Assembly: GCA_029959085.1 (NCBI GenBank)
Contig: JARWIR010000062.1
Coordinates: 992,001-1,056,000, forward strand
Reading direction: 5' to 3'
DNA from: Nemophila menziesii
Taxonomy: Eukaryota > Streptophyta > Magnoliopsida > Boraginales > Hydrophyllaceae
Length of the DNA stretch: 64,000 nucleotides
In this document: positions 41,292 through 51,650 of the stretch, piece after piece
Position numbering within the stretch: the stretch's first letter is position 1
Layout: each line of letters starts with the position of its first letter
Program-made: the position numbers and the translations under genes
Notes under the pieces: model-generated
Database searches by the model: none
Told to the model about the DNA's origin: nothing
The model's input: only the letters and a program-made list of their open reading frames with translations

Positions 41292-42452
41292 TTAAATCCT
41301 ATCTCCTGATTGATCAAACCTTAACCTTAGAGTATCAAATTTTTCATCCACATAATCTTGTAACTTGTTTAGTTGATCCTCGATTCTTTTCTCCATACAA
41401 TTTACCCGTGCAATTACCCTTTCTTCCATAGCTTGTTCATGAGCAATGGCTCTCTCCTCTAGTTCTTCTAAAGTTACAATCGTAGGTTTAGGTTGTTTCT
41501 TCCTTTTTCTAGCTGGGTCAATACATTGTTTGTAACTCATTTTGTAACCCCTCCCACAAAATTTAAGTTGTTGTTTATTTTCAATATACATGTTAGACAA
41601 ATCAACACCCAACCTTTCAAACAAGCACATAAGTAAGCGAGGAAAGGGTAGGGGTTCGATATTACCAGGCTTCGCATCCATAATCTTTTCGCGGCTACGT
41701 AATGTTTGAGAAAGAACCACTGCACCAACATCAAATGGAACCTCCTTGTACAACCAATAAAGAACATTTTGATTTAATAATGGTCTTTCCGATGGATGGC
41801 TCGTTGTAGTCGGTAGTAAATTATGACAATAAATTGCGTCGATAATGAACATTTTCGGGGGCATATGTGTCTTCTTCACCGGGATATGAGAGATATTTAT
41901 TGTTGGATGGTCCCACTCTTCAACGAAACTAGGAAATAGTTCTTGTATCCAATTTGCATCCCTACCTCCTTCTACAATCATGGTAGCATAGTCTACACTT
42001 TCTTCATCTACTTCTTCCAAAGATTTACCGGTGTAGATAGATGTTAACATATTTGTTTGAAATGTGTATTGCACATCCTTTATGGTAAATGTGAAACTTG
42101 ATTTGCACAATTCATCCCACCTTGCTAGTTTTCCATTGAAACCATCTGCTCTACTAGTATGTAGAGTTAAGTAGAATTCATCTAATGCACTTTTACAAAA
42201 TTTATTGCTCTTTCCAGGACCAAAAAACCAAGGCAATTTCTCATCTAATTTCATGCGAAGTAAATGCTCAAGGCTAGGTTCAGGGACTTCTTCATACTTA
42301 ACAAATGAATGGAGATCAACAAATATCCCTTCCTTAACAGGTTGGCTTGAAAAGTTGTTCATAAAATTCTTACTAAGAGGTTTGTGTAAGTTTGGTAATG
42401 GGATAGACATTCCTATAAATTTAAAATACATCTTGATTAAAGTATACACCAC
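41292..42452 (-). CDS. Plant transposon protein related to the Athila downstream ORF
   Basis: This frame encodes 386 residues from ATG 42452. Start at 42410 (MSIPLPNLHKPL) is at least as likely, because TTTATAG just before it could be a splice acceptor. The order of motifs matches the Athila-1 protein at 5728-7044: SALDEFYLTL (compare FVREFYEGL), a PPKMFIIDAIYCHNLLPTT block (compare KVWSRFIIPTFFG) and VPFDVGAVVLSQTL (compare KPFDVAKIIYDTI). The C-terminus has a basic RKRKKQPKP stretch followed by a coiled coil (about residues 325-380). No LTR, gag or pol lies beside it, so it is not obviously part of an Athila element. It converges on the Ulp1 gene. The frame is intact, which suggests recent activity or use by another element. 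Confidence 0.65.
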   Translation of the reverse strand: MVYTLIKMYFKFIGMSIPLPNLHKPLSKNFMNNFSSQPVKEGIFVDLHSFVKYEEVPEPSLEHLLRMKLDEKLPWFFGPGKSNKFCKSALDEFYLTLHTSRADGFNGKLARWDELCKSSFTFTIKDVQYTFQTNMLTSIYTGKSLEEVDEESVDYATMIVEGGRDANWIQELFPSFVEEWDHPTINISHIPVKKTHMPPKMFIIDAIYCHNLLPTTTSHPSERPLLNQNVLYWLYKEVPFDVGAVVLSQTLRSREKIMDAKPGNIEPLPFPRLLMCLFERLGVDLSNMYIENKQQLKFCGRGYKMSYKQCIDPARKRKKQPKPTIVTLEELEERAIAHEQAMEERVIARVNCMEKRIEDQLNKLQDYVDEKFDTLRLRFDQSGDRI

Positions 42453-43417
42453 TTATTGATTATAGAAGACTAATAAATAGTTTACAAATAAATTATTAGG
42501 AGACTGTAATTATAGATTATTGTGATGAATACCTTTGAAATAATATTCTTCTCCACTGATGGGTAAGGTCTCTTGCTATGATGTAGTAGTTTGAATTATG
42601 AATCTGAAACCTCCAAGAATCAGTGTGATTTGGTGTCCTAGAAATCTATGTTGAATAAGTAAATAGAAAACTCAAAAAATAAATTTAAGTTACTTACTTG
42701 CAATACATTTTGTTGTTCTTCGAGACCTCCAACAGGTTCTGCTTCTCTTTGTACAGGACAACTCGTGTAAATATGGTCTTCCAATTTTAGGGTTAAGTTA
42801 GTAGTCTTGGTCTTGGGCCATTTAATTTAATGGGCTTTTTATTTACCACAATACCTGCTGATTTAGAAGAACAATTAGTTTCGTAATATGTTTAATAAAT
42901 TAGTAATTTTACATTAATTTTGTATTATTAAATTCAGTAACGTAAACTTTATTTAAGACATAGATTTTTTTTATAATTAATTTAGATATTGTAATCAATT
43001 CAGTATCTGTATGTATTAAGGAGATAATTTTATAATAAGACAAATATTTATTATTCAATAGCAGCCTAATTAGAATTAATTGGTTATTGATTTTAAGAAA
43101 CTGGTTTATTACACAATTTATTCATTTCACGTTGAAGGTAATTGTATTCATTACTCACTGTATTCATTACTAAATGATTTAATAAATTGATTTATTACTC
43201 ACTGTATTAATTACTCGCTGATTTATTAGCAGCTGATTAGTATTTAATAAGCAAGTAATTGTATTTTAAGACAAAATAAACGTTATCATTTCTCAGACAA
43301 CATTAATATAATCACAGAAGAATAATTAATCCAATACCAAATTCATCCATGGAAACCAATAAGAAGAAATAATAGATATGATACACAATTTCTGTAATAC
43401 AAGAACATTCAAAGAAA
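42453..43417. other. Upstream of the transposon-protein gene; intergenic
   Basis: It is AT-rich. A possible upstream exon of the minus-strand gene cannot be defined. I see nothing else. Confidence 0.4.
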
Positions 43418-43427
43418 ATGAAACATT
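43418..43427. repeat. Target site duplication of LINE-C, left copy
   Basis: ATGAAACATT, preceded by A residues, is repeated after the poly(A) tail at 48189-48198. Confidence 0.9.
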
Positions 43428-43428
43428 A

Positions 43429-43510
43429 TGAGGTGAATCCGGGAGATGAGGGTCTGGTTACTAGCCTGATGGAAGTAGAAGATAGTGGAGCATTGTCTGA
43501 GCATGACTAG
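43429..43510 (+). pseudogene. LINE-C ORF1, last codons only
   Basis: An acidic tail reading EVNPGDEGLVTSLMEVEDSG and ending at TAG 43508-43510 sits about 80 bases before the ORF2 start. It fits the acidic ORF1 end of the related LINE-D (EDVEMTTRA). The rest of ORF1 was lost by 5' truncation at insertion. Confidence 0.55.
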
Positions 43511-43589
43511 CCTGGCATTATGAGGGAGTTTTTCTTTTCTCTTCTTTGGCCTTCATTTGTTTTTTGTCTTATATTTATATATATATTTA

Positions 43590-46500
43590 ATGTTAAACAC
43601 ATCTAATAACAATTGTACAGGGGGCTGGAGTTTGTTTAATTGCCCACTTAATATCTTGTTTTGGAATTGTAGAGGTGCCAATAGAGAGGGTTTTCGGCGT
43701 GCTTTTAAGGACCTAAACGAGAGGCACAAGCCGTTTCTTGCAATTGTAGTGGAAACAAAGGCGTCGGGGTTGGAGGCGACAAAGATTATCAAATCCTTGC
43801 GAATGGAAAAGTCGATTCGGGTTGAAGCCGATGGTTTCTCCGGGGGCATTTGGATTCTTTGGAATCACATGGGAATTTCGTTTCAGATTTTATCGGCATC
43901 TAAACAGGTAATAAATCTTTGCATTTCTAAAGACTCATGTAGTTCTTGGATTCTTTCCGCAGTGTATGCAAGTCCGAATGATTGGCTACGTGAATCACTT
44001 TGGGATGCACTAGAGGAGGCTTCGAAAGAGATCAAGTTGCCTTGGTTAGTTGTGGGAGATTATAATCAGATAGGTTGCGCTGAAGATCAGGTAGGAGGAG
44101 TGGAGGGAGTTCGTCGGTCAATGGTTAAATTCGAGAAATGGAGGGACACATGTGGGTTGGAAGATTTAGGGTTCGAGGGAACGAGGTATACATGGAGTGA
44201 TTCGTGGAATACGTGGATGAGAATTATGAAGAGATTGGATAGAGCTTATGGAAATCGTCTATGGTGGGATACATTCGGGTCTACGAGAGTTAGACATCTT
44301 CCCAGGGTGCACTCTGATCATGTACCCTTACTTATTGTGATTACTTCGCCTGCACCTTCGGTTACTATGATTAAGCGGTTTAGATTTGAGAATTCGTGGT
44401 GTCTTCATGGAAGTTTTAACGAGGTAGTAGAAAGGAAATGGATAAAGGATGGTAGGGATATTGGAGAGAGTATTGAGGCACTTAAAGTTGAGTTGGAGGT
44501 ATGGAAGCGTGAAGAATTTGGGGTTATTATTCGCCGGAAAAATAGACTACTTGCGCGAATTGCAGGGATCCAGAAAGATTTACAAAGATCGTATAATATA
44601 TCCTTGGTTAATCTTGAGAAAAAGCTGCGAGAAGAATTCGAGAGAGTACTAGAGCAGGAGGAAGTATATTGGTTTGATCGAGCGCATACAGAATGGATAA
44701 ATTCGGGGGAAAGGAATACTAAATTTTACCAACGAGTGGCACAAGTAAAGAGACGAAATAGTTCGAGTGACATTCGGATTCGAAATGCTAGGCATGTATG
44801 GGTTGATAATGTTGAAGAAGAGAAGTCTTGGGTTAGGAATTTTTTCGAGGAGCTTTTCACTCTTGAGGAGACTAATCCAGGGTTGTTTTCATTGCCTCGC
44901 CTCCCAAAGTTTAACTCGAATGAGGTTGCTTCTCTTAGTAGGAGTTTATCGGAGGAAGAAATTCGTATCGCAGTTTTTCAAATGTCACCTCATAAGGCGC
45001 CTGGACCGGATGGAATGACAGCTGGATTTTATCAGAAATGTTGGGATATTGTGGGACCATCAGTATGTGAGATGATTAGACATGCGCTAGAGGTGGGTCA
45101 TTTTCCGAAGAAGGTTCTTGGTACACTAATCCACCCTATACCAAAAGTGGGAAACCCAGAATATATCACTCAGTTTCGACCGATTAGTCTTATTAATGTT
45201 AGCTATAAAATTTGTATGAAAGTGCTTGTGAATAGACTAAGACCTTTACTCTCGGATTATATTAGTCCATTTCAAAGTAGCTTTCTTCCGAAGCGATCTA
45301 CTATTGATAATATTGTTCTTGTTAGCGAAGTGGATTTTTTCATGAGGCATTGTAAGGGTAAGAAAAGTTACATGGCGGTTAAAGTTGATTTAGCTAAGGC
45401 GTATGATAAGATTAGATGGGATTTTGTGAAAGACTCGATGGAGTCACTTGGTATCCCCCCTATGTGGATAGATGTGGTTATTTCCGGTATGGAAGATAAT
45501 GAGTTAAGTGTCTTATGGAGAGGCGAAACACTAGATCCGATAAAGCCAAAGAGGGGAATAAGGCAAGGCGACCCTGTGTCACCGTATCTATTTGTTATTT
45601 GCATGGAGCGCCTGTCCATTCTCATTCAGAAACTGGTGGAGGAGGAGAGATGGAAGCCCATTCGACTCTCTTCAGGGGGGTTTCCTATATCCCATATTTT
45701 TTTCGCTGATGATCTCATATTATTTGCTGAAGCATCTACTTATAATGTTGATCTTTTGCAGGATGCTTTGCATACATTTTGTAATGATGCGGGGCAAACA
45801 GTTAGTAAAGAAAAGTCGATCATTTATTTTTCAAATAATATTGAGGAGGAAATTGCATTGGAGATCACAAGGAGGAGCGGATTCCAACGGAGCGAGGGCA
45901 TTGGTAAATACCTTGGGGTACCCATACTTTCCGGTAGGAGACCCAAGGGTTTCTATGGAGAATTTATAAATGGTCTTCGAGGCAAGTTGGCAAAATGGAA
46001 GGGTAATACATTATCGCTTGCGGGTCGCATTACATTGGCTCAATCGGTACTAAGCGCGGCACCAATGTACATTATGCAAGTGGAGAAATTACCTAACTAT
46101 GTTTGTTTAGAGATTGATAAGATTCGTAGAGAGTTTATTTGGGGTAATGCGTATGGGCAAAAGCATATTAACTGGGTGTCTTGGAAACATGTTTGTAGGC
46201 CGAAGAAGTTAGGAGGTTTAGGTTTTCGAATGGCGGAAGATATGAATAAGGCTCTATTGGGTAAGTTGGGTTGGAAGATAATCCATGATAGGATATCTAT
46301 TTGGCCTATTGTGATGCATCAGAAATATTTTAAATCGGCTTTATTTCAGTATGTAACAAAACCGAGTGATTCGCGTATATGTAGAGCCATTGTGGAAGGT
46401 ATTGCCGTAGTTAGACGGGGATCCCGATGGCTCCTACAAAATGGGGAATTCGTTTCTTTTTGGTTGGACTTGTGGGTGGGAGACTCTCCATTAATAGAGC

Positions 46501-48146
46501 ATGTTGTTAGTGAGATTGGTTTGGTTGAAAAAGACAGATTGGTATGCGATTATATAACCGAAGATGGCGTTTGGGCTTGGGATAGATTTCAACACTTGTT
46601 ACCCCCCTCGAAACTCTTAGAAATTACTAATATAAGAGTGGCGTTGGGCGGGGATAGGCGAGATTCATTATCTTGGCTTTATGAGATGGGAGGAGAATTT
46701 TCGGTAAGGTCGGCAAGGTGGGATGTAGAGGAGAGTGTTTTTTATCCGGAAATGAATTGGGACAAGATATGGAAAATAAAGTGTCCGCAAAAAACAAGGG
46801 TGTTAATTTGGAGAGCAGTGCAAGATAGGTTGGCTACACGGGGAAACTTAGCCCGGAGGGGTATGGAGGTTCCTTTAAGTTGTCCATTTTGTGGAGGGGA
46901 GGAGGAAAATGCAATACATATATTTAGAGATTGTATTGTAATGAAGGACCTATGGGAGTTGATCAGGGGTGAAGTTCAGAGGAGTTTTAGAATTGAGCAG
47001 CACATGGGTAAATATGATAGTCAGTATGGGGAGTTACTGATACATAATCAGGGAGCAGGTTCGGGTTCTACAATAATGCAGCAAGGAATTGGAAGTAGAG
47101 GACAGGTTTTTGGAAGTGTGCAGCAGCAATTCGGCATCATGGAGGACAGGGTACAGGGGCTTCACCGTGGGCAGCATAGGAGTCAGCAGCTCCAAGATTC
47201 ACAACAGCTCCAAGCTTCACATCAGCTGCGGCATGAAGCTTCAGGTGCAGCGACAGGCTCCTCACCTGGGGTCTTCGCGGCGGACAGCAGGAGGTCTGGA
47301 ACAGGTACAGTGGTGAGTGAAGAATCTGAGGAAGATACAGGTGGATTATAAACAAATCTGGACAGCGAATGGTGGGCGAAAAATGTGTCAGCGAAAGGTT
47401 TTTTTTCCGGGGTTTCGTGGAATATTTTTTTCGGAGCTCTTGTGGATGTTATTTGGAAAGAACGTAATGATATTGTCTTCAATGGAGGGGAGGCATCTTC
47501 AGGGTTGGTTATCTTGCGCAAGGCGAAATATTTAGCTTCATCTTATGCGAGAGCTTTGGGTAAATTACCGGGGTGTTTGCCAATTAATAGAAGTTTCGTT
47601 CGTCTAATTGGGTGGTGTAAACCAGCGAGTGGGGTGAAATTAAATACAGATGGTTGTTGTAATGCTTGGCGTAAAGAAGGAGGTGGAGGAGGACTAATTA
47701 GAGACGGAAATGGTACTTGGATTGGGGGATTTTCGATGAAAATTCAACATGATTCTCCAGCTATTGTTGAATTAATAGCGCTATATGAAGGGTTTAAAGT
47801 GATCGAAGCTATGGGGTTAAGGGAAGTGGTGGTTGAGGTAGATTCGTGGGAAGTCGTGAAGCTAATAAAAAGAGCGGAGAAAGGCAAGGGACCTGGGGCT
47901 TTTTGGATTGAGCAGATTCGTGTAATCATGGACAGAAATAGGTTGTTCACTATGGAATGCATTTATCGCGAGGCGAACCATTGCGCGGATTGGTTGGCTC
48001 GTACTGGTTTATCGCAAGGTGGGAGCTATTGCTGGTATACGGATCCGCCTAGGGGTGTATGGAAGTTCCTCATACGAGATCAGTTGGGGTGGAAGACACC
48101 CCGAGCTATTTTTAGTCCAGGCTTGTTAGATGATGTACTAGCCTAG
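43590..48146 (+). pseudogene. LINE-C ORF2: endonuclease, RT, zf-RVT and RNase H, one stop
   Basis: From ATG 43590 the frame is open to TAA 47349-47351 and then continues in the same frame to 48146. Domains in order: endonuclease (NILFWNCRGAN, VETKASG, VVGDYNQIG, RLDRAYGN, VHSDHVPLL); RT (HKAPGPDGMTAGFYQKCW, FRPISLINVSYK, KVDLAKAYDKIRWDF, RQGDPVSPYLF, catalytic FFADDLILFAE); zf-RVT (KTRVLIWRAVQDRLAT, CPFCGGEEENAIHIFRDC). A Gln/Ser/Gly-rich linker of about 120 residues holds the stop. RNase H follows, with Asp in LNTDGCC, Glu in IVELIAL, Asp in VEVDSWE and Asp in HCADWLA. All catalytic positions are present, and the stop separates RNase H only. An upstream Met at 43557 would need a TTG start and is unlikely. 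Confidence 0.93.
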
Positions 48147-48188
48147 TTTATCATGATCCTATTTGGATCTCCCTGTAATAAAAAAAAA

Positions 48189-48198
48189 ATGAAACATT
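48189..48198. repeat. Target site duplication of LINE-C, right copy
   Basis: ATGAAACATT matches 43418-43427. Confidence 0.9.
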
Positions 48199-48206
48199 TA
48201 AATTCC

Positions 48207-48496
48207 CTACTTTAACAACAAATTAACCAAGAATAGAAAAAATATTGAAAACAAGGCAAATCTTTCAGCCTTTGTCAATCCGTGAACCACTTCATTCGAA
48301 TTGGGTCGAACCCAACCAGGACGCCGGTCAACGAACACCGGTGAACACCAATCCCAAAAGCCACAAAAATCACACGCAAAAAAGAGCTTTCCTTTATTCC
48401 CGTTATTGTTGGTCTTTGTGATGGTAGGCTCGATCATAGCTTCGGTGTACAATTACACCATACGTTCTTGTACCGAGCATCGATGCTATCGGCCAT
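48207..48496 (-). pseudogene. Small GRF-type zinc-finger protein, frameshifted
   Basis: On the minus strand ATG 48496 gives MADSIDARYKNVWCNCTPKL and then a stop. One base out of phase the sequence continues with TITKTNNNGNKGKLFFACDF, CGFWDW, then a C-terminal hydrophobic segment (RFALFSIFFLFLVNLLL). CxC, a T.TK.N pattern, G.LFF.C, then C.FW.W is the GRF zinc-finger pattern. Small plant proteins of this kind (At4g04775-like) usually end in a coiled coil or membrane segment. The frameshift lies around 48440-48450. LINE-C inserted 8 bases after the stop codon. Function of the family is not settled; nucleic-acid binding is assumed from GRF domains in other proteins. Confidence 0.68.
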
Positions 48497-48864
48497 GAGA
48501 AATAGATTGGTTGCTAGTTTTTGGATTTGATAATTATAAGAAGAACTCGAATTGTGGATAAGGAAGAAAGAAAAATGGGTATTCTTGTGCTACAGTTAAA
48601 ATATTATATGAAATGCTTGGGTTTGGGCCGAGAATATAATTACATGAAATTGGTTATGGGCTTGGGTAATCATGGGCTTCTGAAACATTAGTGGACTAGA
48701 TCAATTTATGTGTAAAAATTTAATATTAAACGCAAATTAATATTATAATCAATTAGGAATACATAATATAAATTAATAAAAACCTTACTACATGGTACTA
48801 CATTACTTTAAATTTAAAACAACGGAATTTAAAATGCATAAACTTTAATTTACTAAAAACCTTA
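48497..48864. other. Spacer between GRF pseudogene and PB1-like gene
   Basis: AT-rich, with no gene. Both neighbours are on the minus strand. Confidence 0.4.
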
Positions 48865-49254
48865 CTACTTGGCACTACTAGTAACCGTTTCGTATTGTTC
48901 CAAATACATTACTAACGTAGAATCACCCCGTGCCTTTATCCCGGCACACATTGCCTCGATATCACTATTTTTTTCAATTTTAATTAGCCCCTCTTTGATT
49001 GTCTTGCCTTGTGGAACATAGTAGAACGTAGGTGGGACGGGTCCCTCGTAACCAAGGGTACTCGCTAAATCATAAAGTCTTCCCATGCAAAGAGTACCCG
49101 TAACGTCTAAGCTCGTTTTGCAAAGCACACCACCTTCATAGCAAACATCTTCACCATACACAAATTTACCATTGAAGTAACTATGAAATTCGGTAAGACC
49201 CGGATGGCAAGTATCGTAAGGATAATTTTTTAACAATGCTTCCATTGCATCCAT
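48865..49254 (-). CDS. PB1-like domain protein 1
   Basis: The protein has 129 residues. After HPGLTEFHSYFNGKFVYGED comes a YEGGV turn, an LGYEGPVPPTFYYVPQGKTI segment, a helix and D-IEAMCAGIKARGDSTLVMYLEQ. This is the fold pattern of the PB1-like domain found at the N-terminus of many plant MULE and other transposon-linked proteins. Here it is the entire protein. It resembles 52121-52507 closely (PQG..I.EGL..I, MC.GIKARGD) and 52805-53278 more loosely. The frame is intact. PB1-type folds usually serve protein pairing; the role here is unknown. Confidence 0.68.
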   Translation of the reverse strand: MDAMEALLKNYPYDTCHPGLTEFHSYFNGKFVYGEDVCYEGGVLCKTSLDVTGTLCMGRLYDLASTLGYEGPVPPTFYYVPQGKTIKEGLIKIEKNSDIEAMCAGIKARGDSTLVMYLEQYETVTSSAK

Positions 49255-49680
49255 TGTTATATTTTGTCAAATTTTAGAAGTTATCTTCCATGGGTTTTAT
49301 AATGCAAAGTCTTAATCTTATAGGATTTGAAAGATTGATTCTGCTGCATCACAAGGAGAAATTGTGAGGCAAGCAACCTTGGCCTCTTGACAGGAGGTTC
49401 ACTGTCCCCCTCCTTTCCGGTCCGGCCGCGGTACGGCACCTGAAAAAAACCCTGACTTTCCCCGCTCCTTCCGTCTGCCCATACATGCAAACACAACAAA
49501 TAAAACCAGTTCTTTAACAGGCACTTGACTCGAACCGCAGCAATTCCTATCCTCGGGTGAAGCTTGTTTACAGGATTATCTGAGGGAAGATGGGCTAATT
49601 TTTCTTGGAAAATGGCTCAGTGGGAGGAGACTGATCGGAAAGTACTTGACGAGCCAGAAGAGACGTGCATATATTTTTAA
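49255..49680. other. G+C-richer insert of unclear origin
   Basis: From about 49320 to 49670 base composition is clearly less AT-rich than on both sides, with phrases such as CGGTCCGGCCGCGGTACGGC. A 72-codon minus-strand frame here has no recognised domain. It may be organelle-derived DNA, but this is a guess from composition. Confidence 0.35.
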
Positions 49681-50211
49681 TGTTATTAAAAAAAAGGAAT
49701 TAAAAAAAAATTACATGCATATGGAAATTTTCGGAAGTTGGTACACACTAAAATAAGAAGACCAACTTACTACTCGCATAGCTGTTCGCATCTAGGTGGA
49801 TGGATAAGACCAAATCTTTATTGAGCCTCATAATCTCTTACACAAGATTCTGTCATGATTATTAGTCCTGCATGATTTCATAATCCGTACATAATGGGTC
49901 CCGTGTTGTCATCATTAGATTTTTGAATTTCAAATATATTAATATATATTATTTACGAAAAATCATCAATTTTTTTAACCTATGCAATAAACGAATTAAT
50001 TTAATATTTAAAGAAAATAAATTAAATATTTTCCAAAAAAATATATAAAAATGTTATACGTATTTAGATTTTGTCTAATAAAAAAAACAAAAAAACTTAA
50101 ATAAAAATATAATACTAAATTATAATTATAAATTTATTCTATAATATATTAAAATAGATTAAAAAATCTGAAATATCTATAAAAATTTAGAAAAAATTAA
50201 TTAAATAAAAT
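49681..50211. other. AT-rich intergenic
   Basis: Extremely AT-rich (49920-50210 above all). No gene is seen. Confidence 0.45.
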
Positions 50212-50415
50212 TTGGGTTAAGTGTTTAGGGTTTTGGTGATTAGGGTTTAGGGTTTCGGTGATTAGGGTTTAGGGTTTAGGTTATTAGGGTTTAGGTTTAA
50301 GGGTTTCAGTGATTAGGGTTTAGGGTTTAGGTGATTAGGGTTAGGTGGTCTTGTTTAGGTGATGTGGGTTAGGTGACCGGTGTTAGGTGATCTGGGTTAG
50401 TTGATTTGTGTAAGG
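50212..50415 (+). repeat. Interstitial telomere-like minisatellite
   Basis: TTTAGGG and GGTTTAGGGTTT units occur repeatedly, interrupted at regular points by GGTGAT. This makes a unit close to GGTGATTAGGGTTTAGGGTTT, which degenerates towards the right (TTAGGTGATNTGGG). TTTAGGG is the plant telomere repeat. It ends 140 bases before the GRF-like gene at 50554. Confidence 0.88.
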
Positions 50416-50484
50416 TCTCCATTAGCTAGTTTTATGTGCATGTCAGATTTTTTTTTAAATAATTTTTGTAGAGCAAACATTCTC

Positions 50485-50490
50485 TATAAA
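50485..50490 (+). promoter_or_regulatory. TATA box of GRF-like gene 1
   Basis: CTCTATAAAACC lies 64 bases before ATG 50554. The paralogue has CTCTATATAACAA at 51199. Confidence 0.55.
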
Positions 50491-50553
50491 ACCAATACGT
50501 TCAACATTTCTCCAAACAAACTTCTTCAACTAGTAAGAAACTAGAATACTACC

Positions 50554-50865
50554 ATGTTAAGCGGTGATTACGATCTAATAAAACCGTCTCCCATGATGGA
50601 TATTGCACCGAAAAATTACTCTGAAACACGAGTATGTAATTGCGGAATGCTAGCATTGATTCACCGCATCATGATTGACGGGAATCGGGAATTACGTTCT
50701 CTACGTTGTCATTACGAGAATTATCGTATGCAAGAATTTCCAGTAAGGGAATGTGACTACTTCCTTTTGCTTCATGTTGATGAGGTAATACCCCCACCAG
50801 ACACTACTCCAAAGACAGATCCATCAACTGTGGACCGACGTGGTAAAGGACCACCGACAAAGTAA
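50554..50865 (+). CDS. Small Cys protein, GRF-like, copy 1
   Basis: This 103-residue protein has CxCG (residues 33-36), a Cys-His pair (RCHY, about 59) and a fourth Cys in RECDYF (about 75). The spacing is CxC, about 24 residues, C, about 15 residues, C-x-x-F, like a divergent GRF zinc finger. The C-terminus DPSTVDRRGKGPP is nearly identical in the paralogue at 51270. A TATA box is present. The function is unknown. Conservation of the Cys frame and C-terminal motif between two diverged copies argues that the protein is real. Confidence 0.6.
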   Translation: MLSGDYDLIKPSPMMDIAPKNYSETRVCNCGMLALIHRIMIDGNRELRSLRCHYENYRMQEFPVRECDYFLLLHVDEVIPPPDTTPKTDPSTVDRRGKGPPTK

Positions 50866-51202
50866 GTTCACCCTAACAAGTTGGATATGTGGGAATGGTA
50901 TTAGTTACTCCTCTTCGTATGTTGTTAAAGTGTTGTTGTTATATTTTCACGTAATGTACTTGATGTTTAGGTCAAATTAGTACGTTGTCTTCGTAATGTT
51001 GTATTAAATATTTTATGATAGTCTGTTGTTTAAGATATCTCGGTTAAGTGGATTTGGTCAAGATATTATGATTCTTGATGGAATATGACAAGAGAGTAGT
51101 CAATGACGTGTTTTTATAGTTTCTTGTTCTGTATAGTCAATATCAGCTCGGTATTTGTGCACGTCCTAATTACTTTTTGATATTAAATTCTACATTTTCT
51201 CT
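50866..51202. other. Spacer between the two GRF-like genes
   Basis: No gene is seen. The start resembles the sequence after gene 2 (TTGGATATG.GG and CGTATGTTGTT), so the duplicated unit includes 3' flank. Confidence 0.45.
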
Positions 51203-51209
51203 ATATAAC
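51203..51209 (+). promoter_or_regulatory. TATA box of GRF-like gene 2
   Basis: TATATAA lies about 60 bases before ATG 51270, in a leader (CACTTCTCCAAACACACCAAC) similar to that of gene 1. Confidence 0.55.
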
Positions 51210-51269
51210 AAACCAATTCACCACTTCTCCAAACACACCAACTACAACTAACGAAAACATCTTCGCATA

Positions 51270-51650
51270 ATGTCTTACGATGGCTTAGGCGACAGTGACG
51301 GATGGCAAGACACTCCAACAAGAAGCCCAGAGTTTAGCCCAAGTTGTTTCGAAGACAGAGTTATTAGGCCTTCTCCGTTAATGGACACTCAACCTGAAAA
51401 CTATTCTGAAACACATGTATGTGAATGTGGTATGCCAGCACTGATTTACCGTACGTTGATAGACGGGCACCGTGTATTACACTCTCTTCATTGCCATTTT
51501 GAGAATTACCGTATGCAAGACTTTCCAGTAAGAGAATATCAATACTTCCTGTCTCTTCCTGAACACTCGATAATTTCTCCAGCAGCCCTTCCTCCACAAC
51601 CAGATCCGTCAACCATGGACAGGCGTGGTAAAGGTCCACCATCACAGTAA
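51270..51650 (+). CDS. Small Cys protein, GRF-like, copy 2
   Basis: This 126-residue paralogue of 50554-50865 has an extra N-terminal 20 or so residues. It keeps NYSETHVCECG, RTLIDGHRVLHSLHC and FENYRMQDFPVRE, and the DPSTMDRRGKGPP tail. The fourth Cys position is Tyr (REYQYF), so a full zinc site is doubtful in this copy. It lies convergent with the PB1-like gene at 52121-52507. Confidence 0.6.
   Translation: MSYDGLGDSDGWQDTPTRSPEFSPSCFEDRVIRPSPLMDTQPENYSETHVCECGMPALIYRTLIDGHRVLHSLHCHFENYRMQDFPVREYQYFLSLPEHSIISPAALPPQPDPSTMDRRGKGPPSQ

Larger units (their letters stand above)
43428..48188 (+). mobile_element. LINE-C, nearly intact ORF2, 5'-truncated
   Basis: The 4.8-kb L1-type element is flanked by ATGAAACATT duplications and ends in TAATAAAAAAAAA. 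Only the last 26 or so codons of ORF1 remain at its 5' end. ORF2 is open apart from a single stop, so it is the youngest LINE in the window. It lies immediately after the stop codon of the GRF pseudogene. Confidence 0.95.

Noticed and set aside
49281..49499. 72-codon minus-strand frame
   Set aside because: Lies in the G+C-richer patch; no domain, and open frames are expected there by chance.
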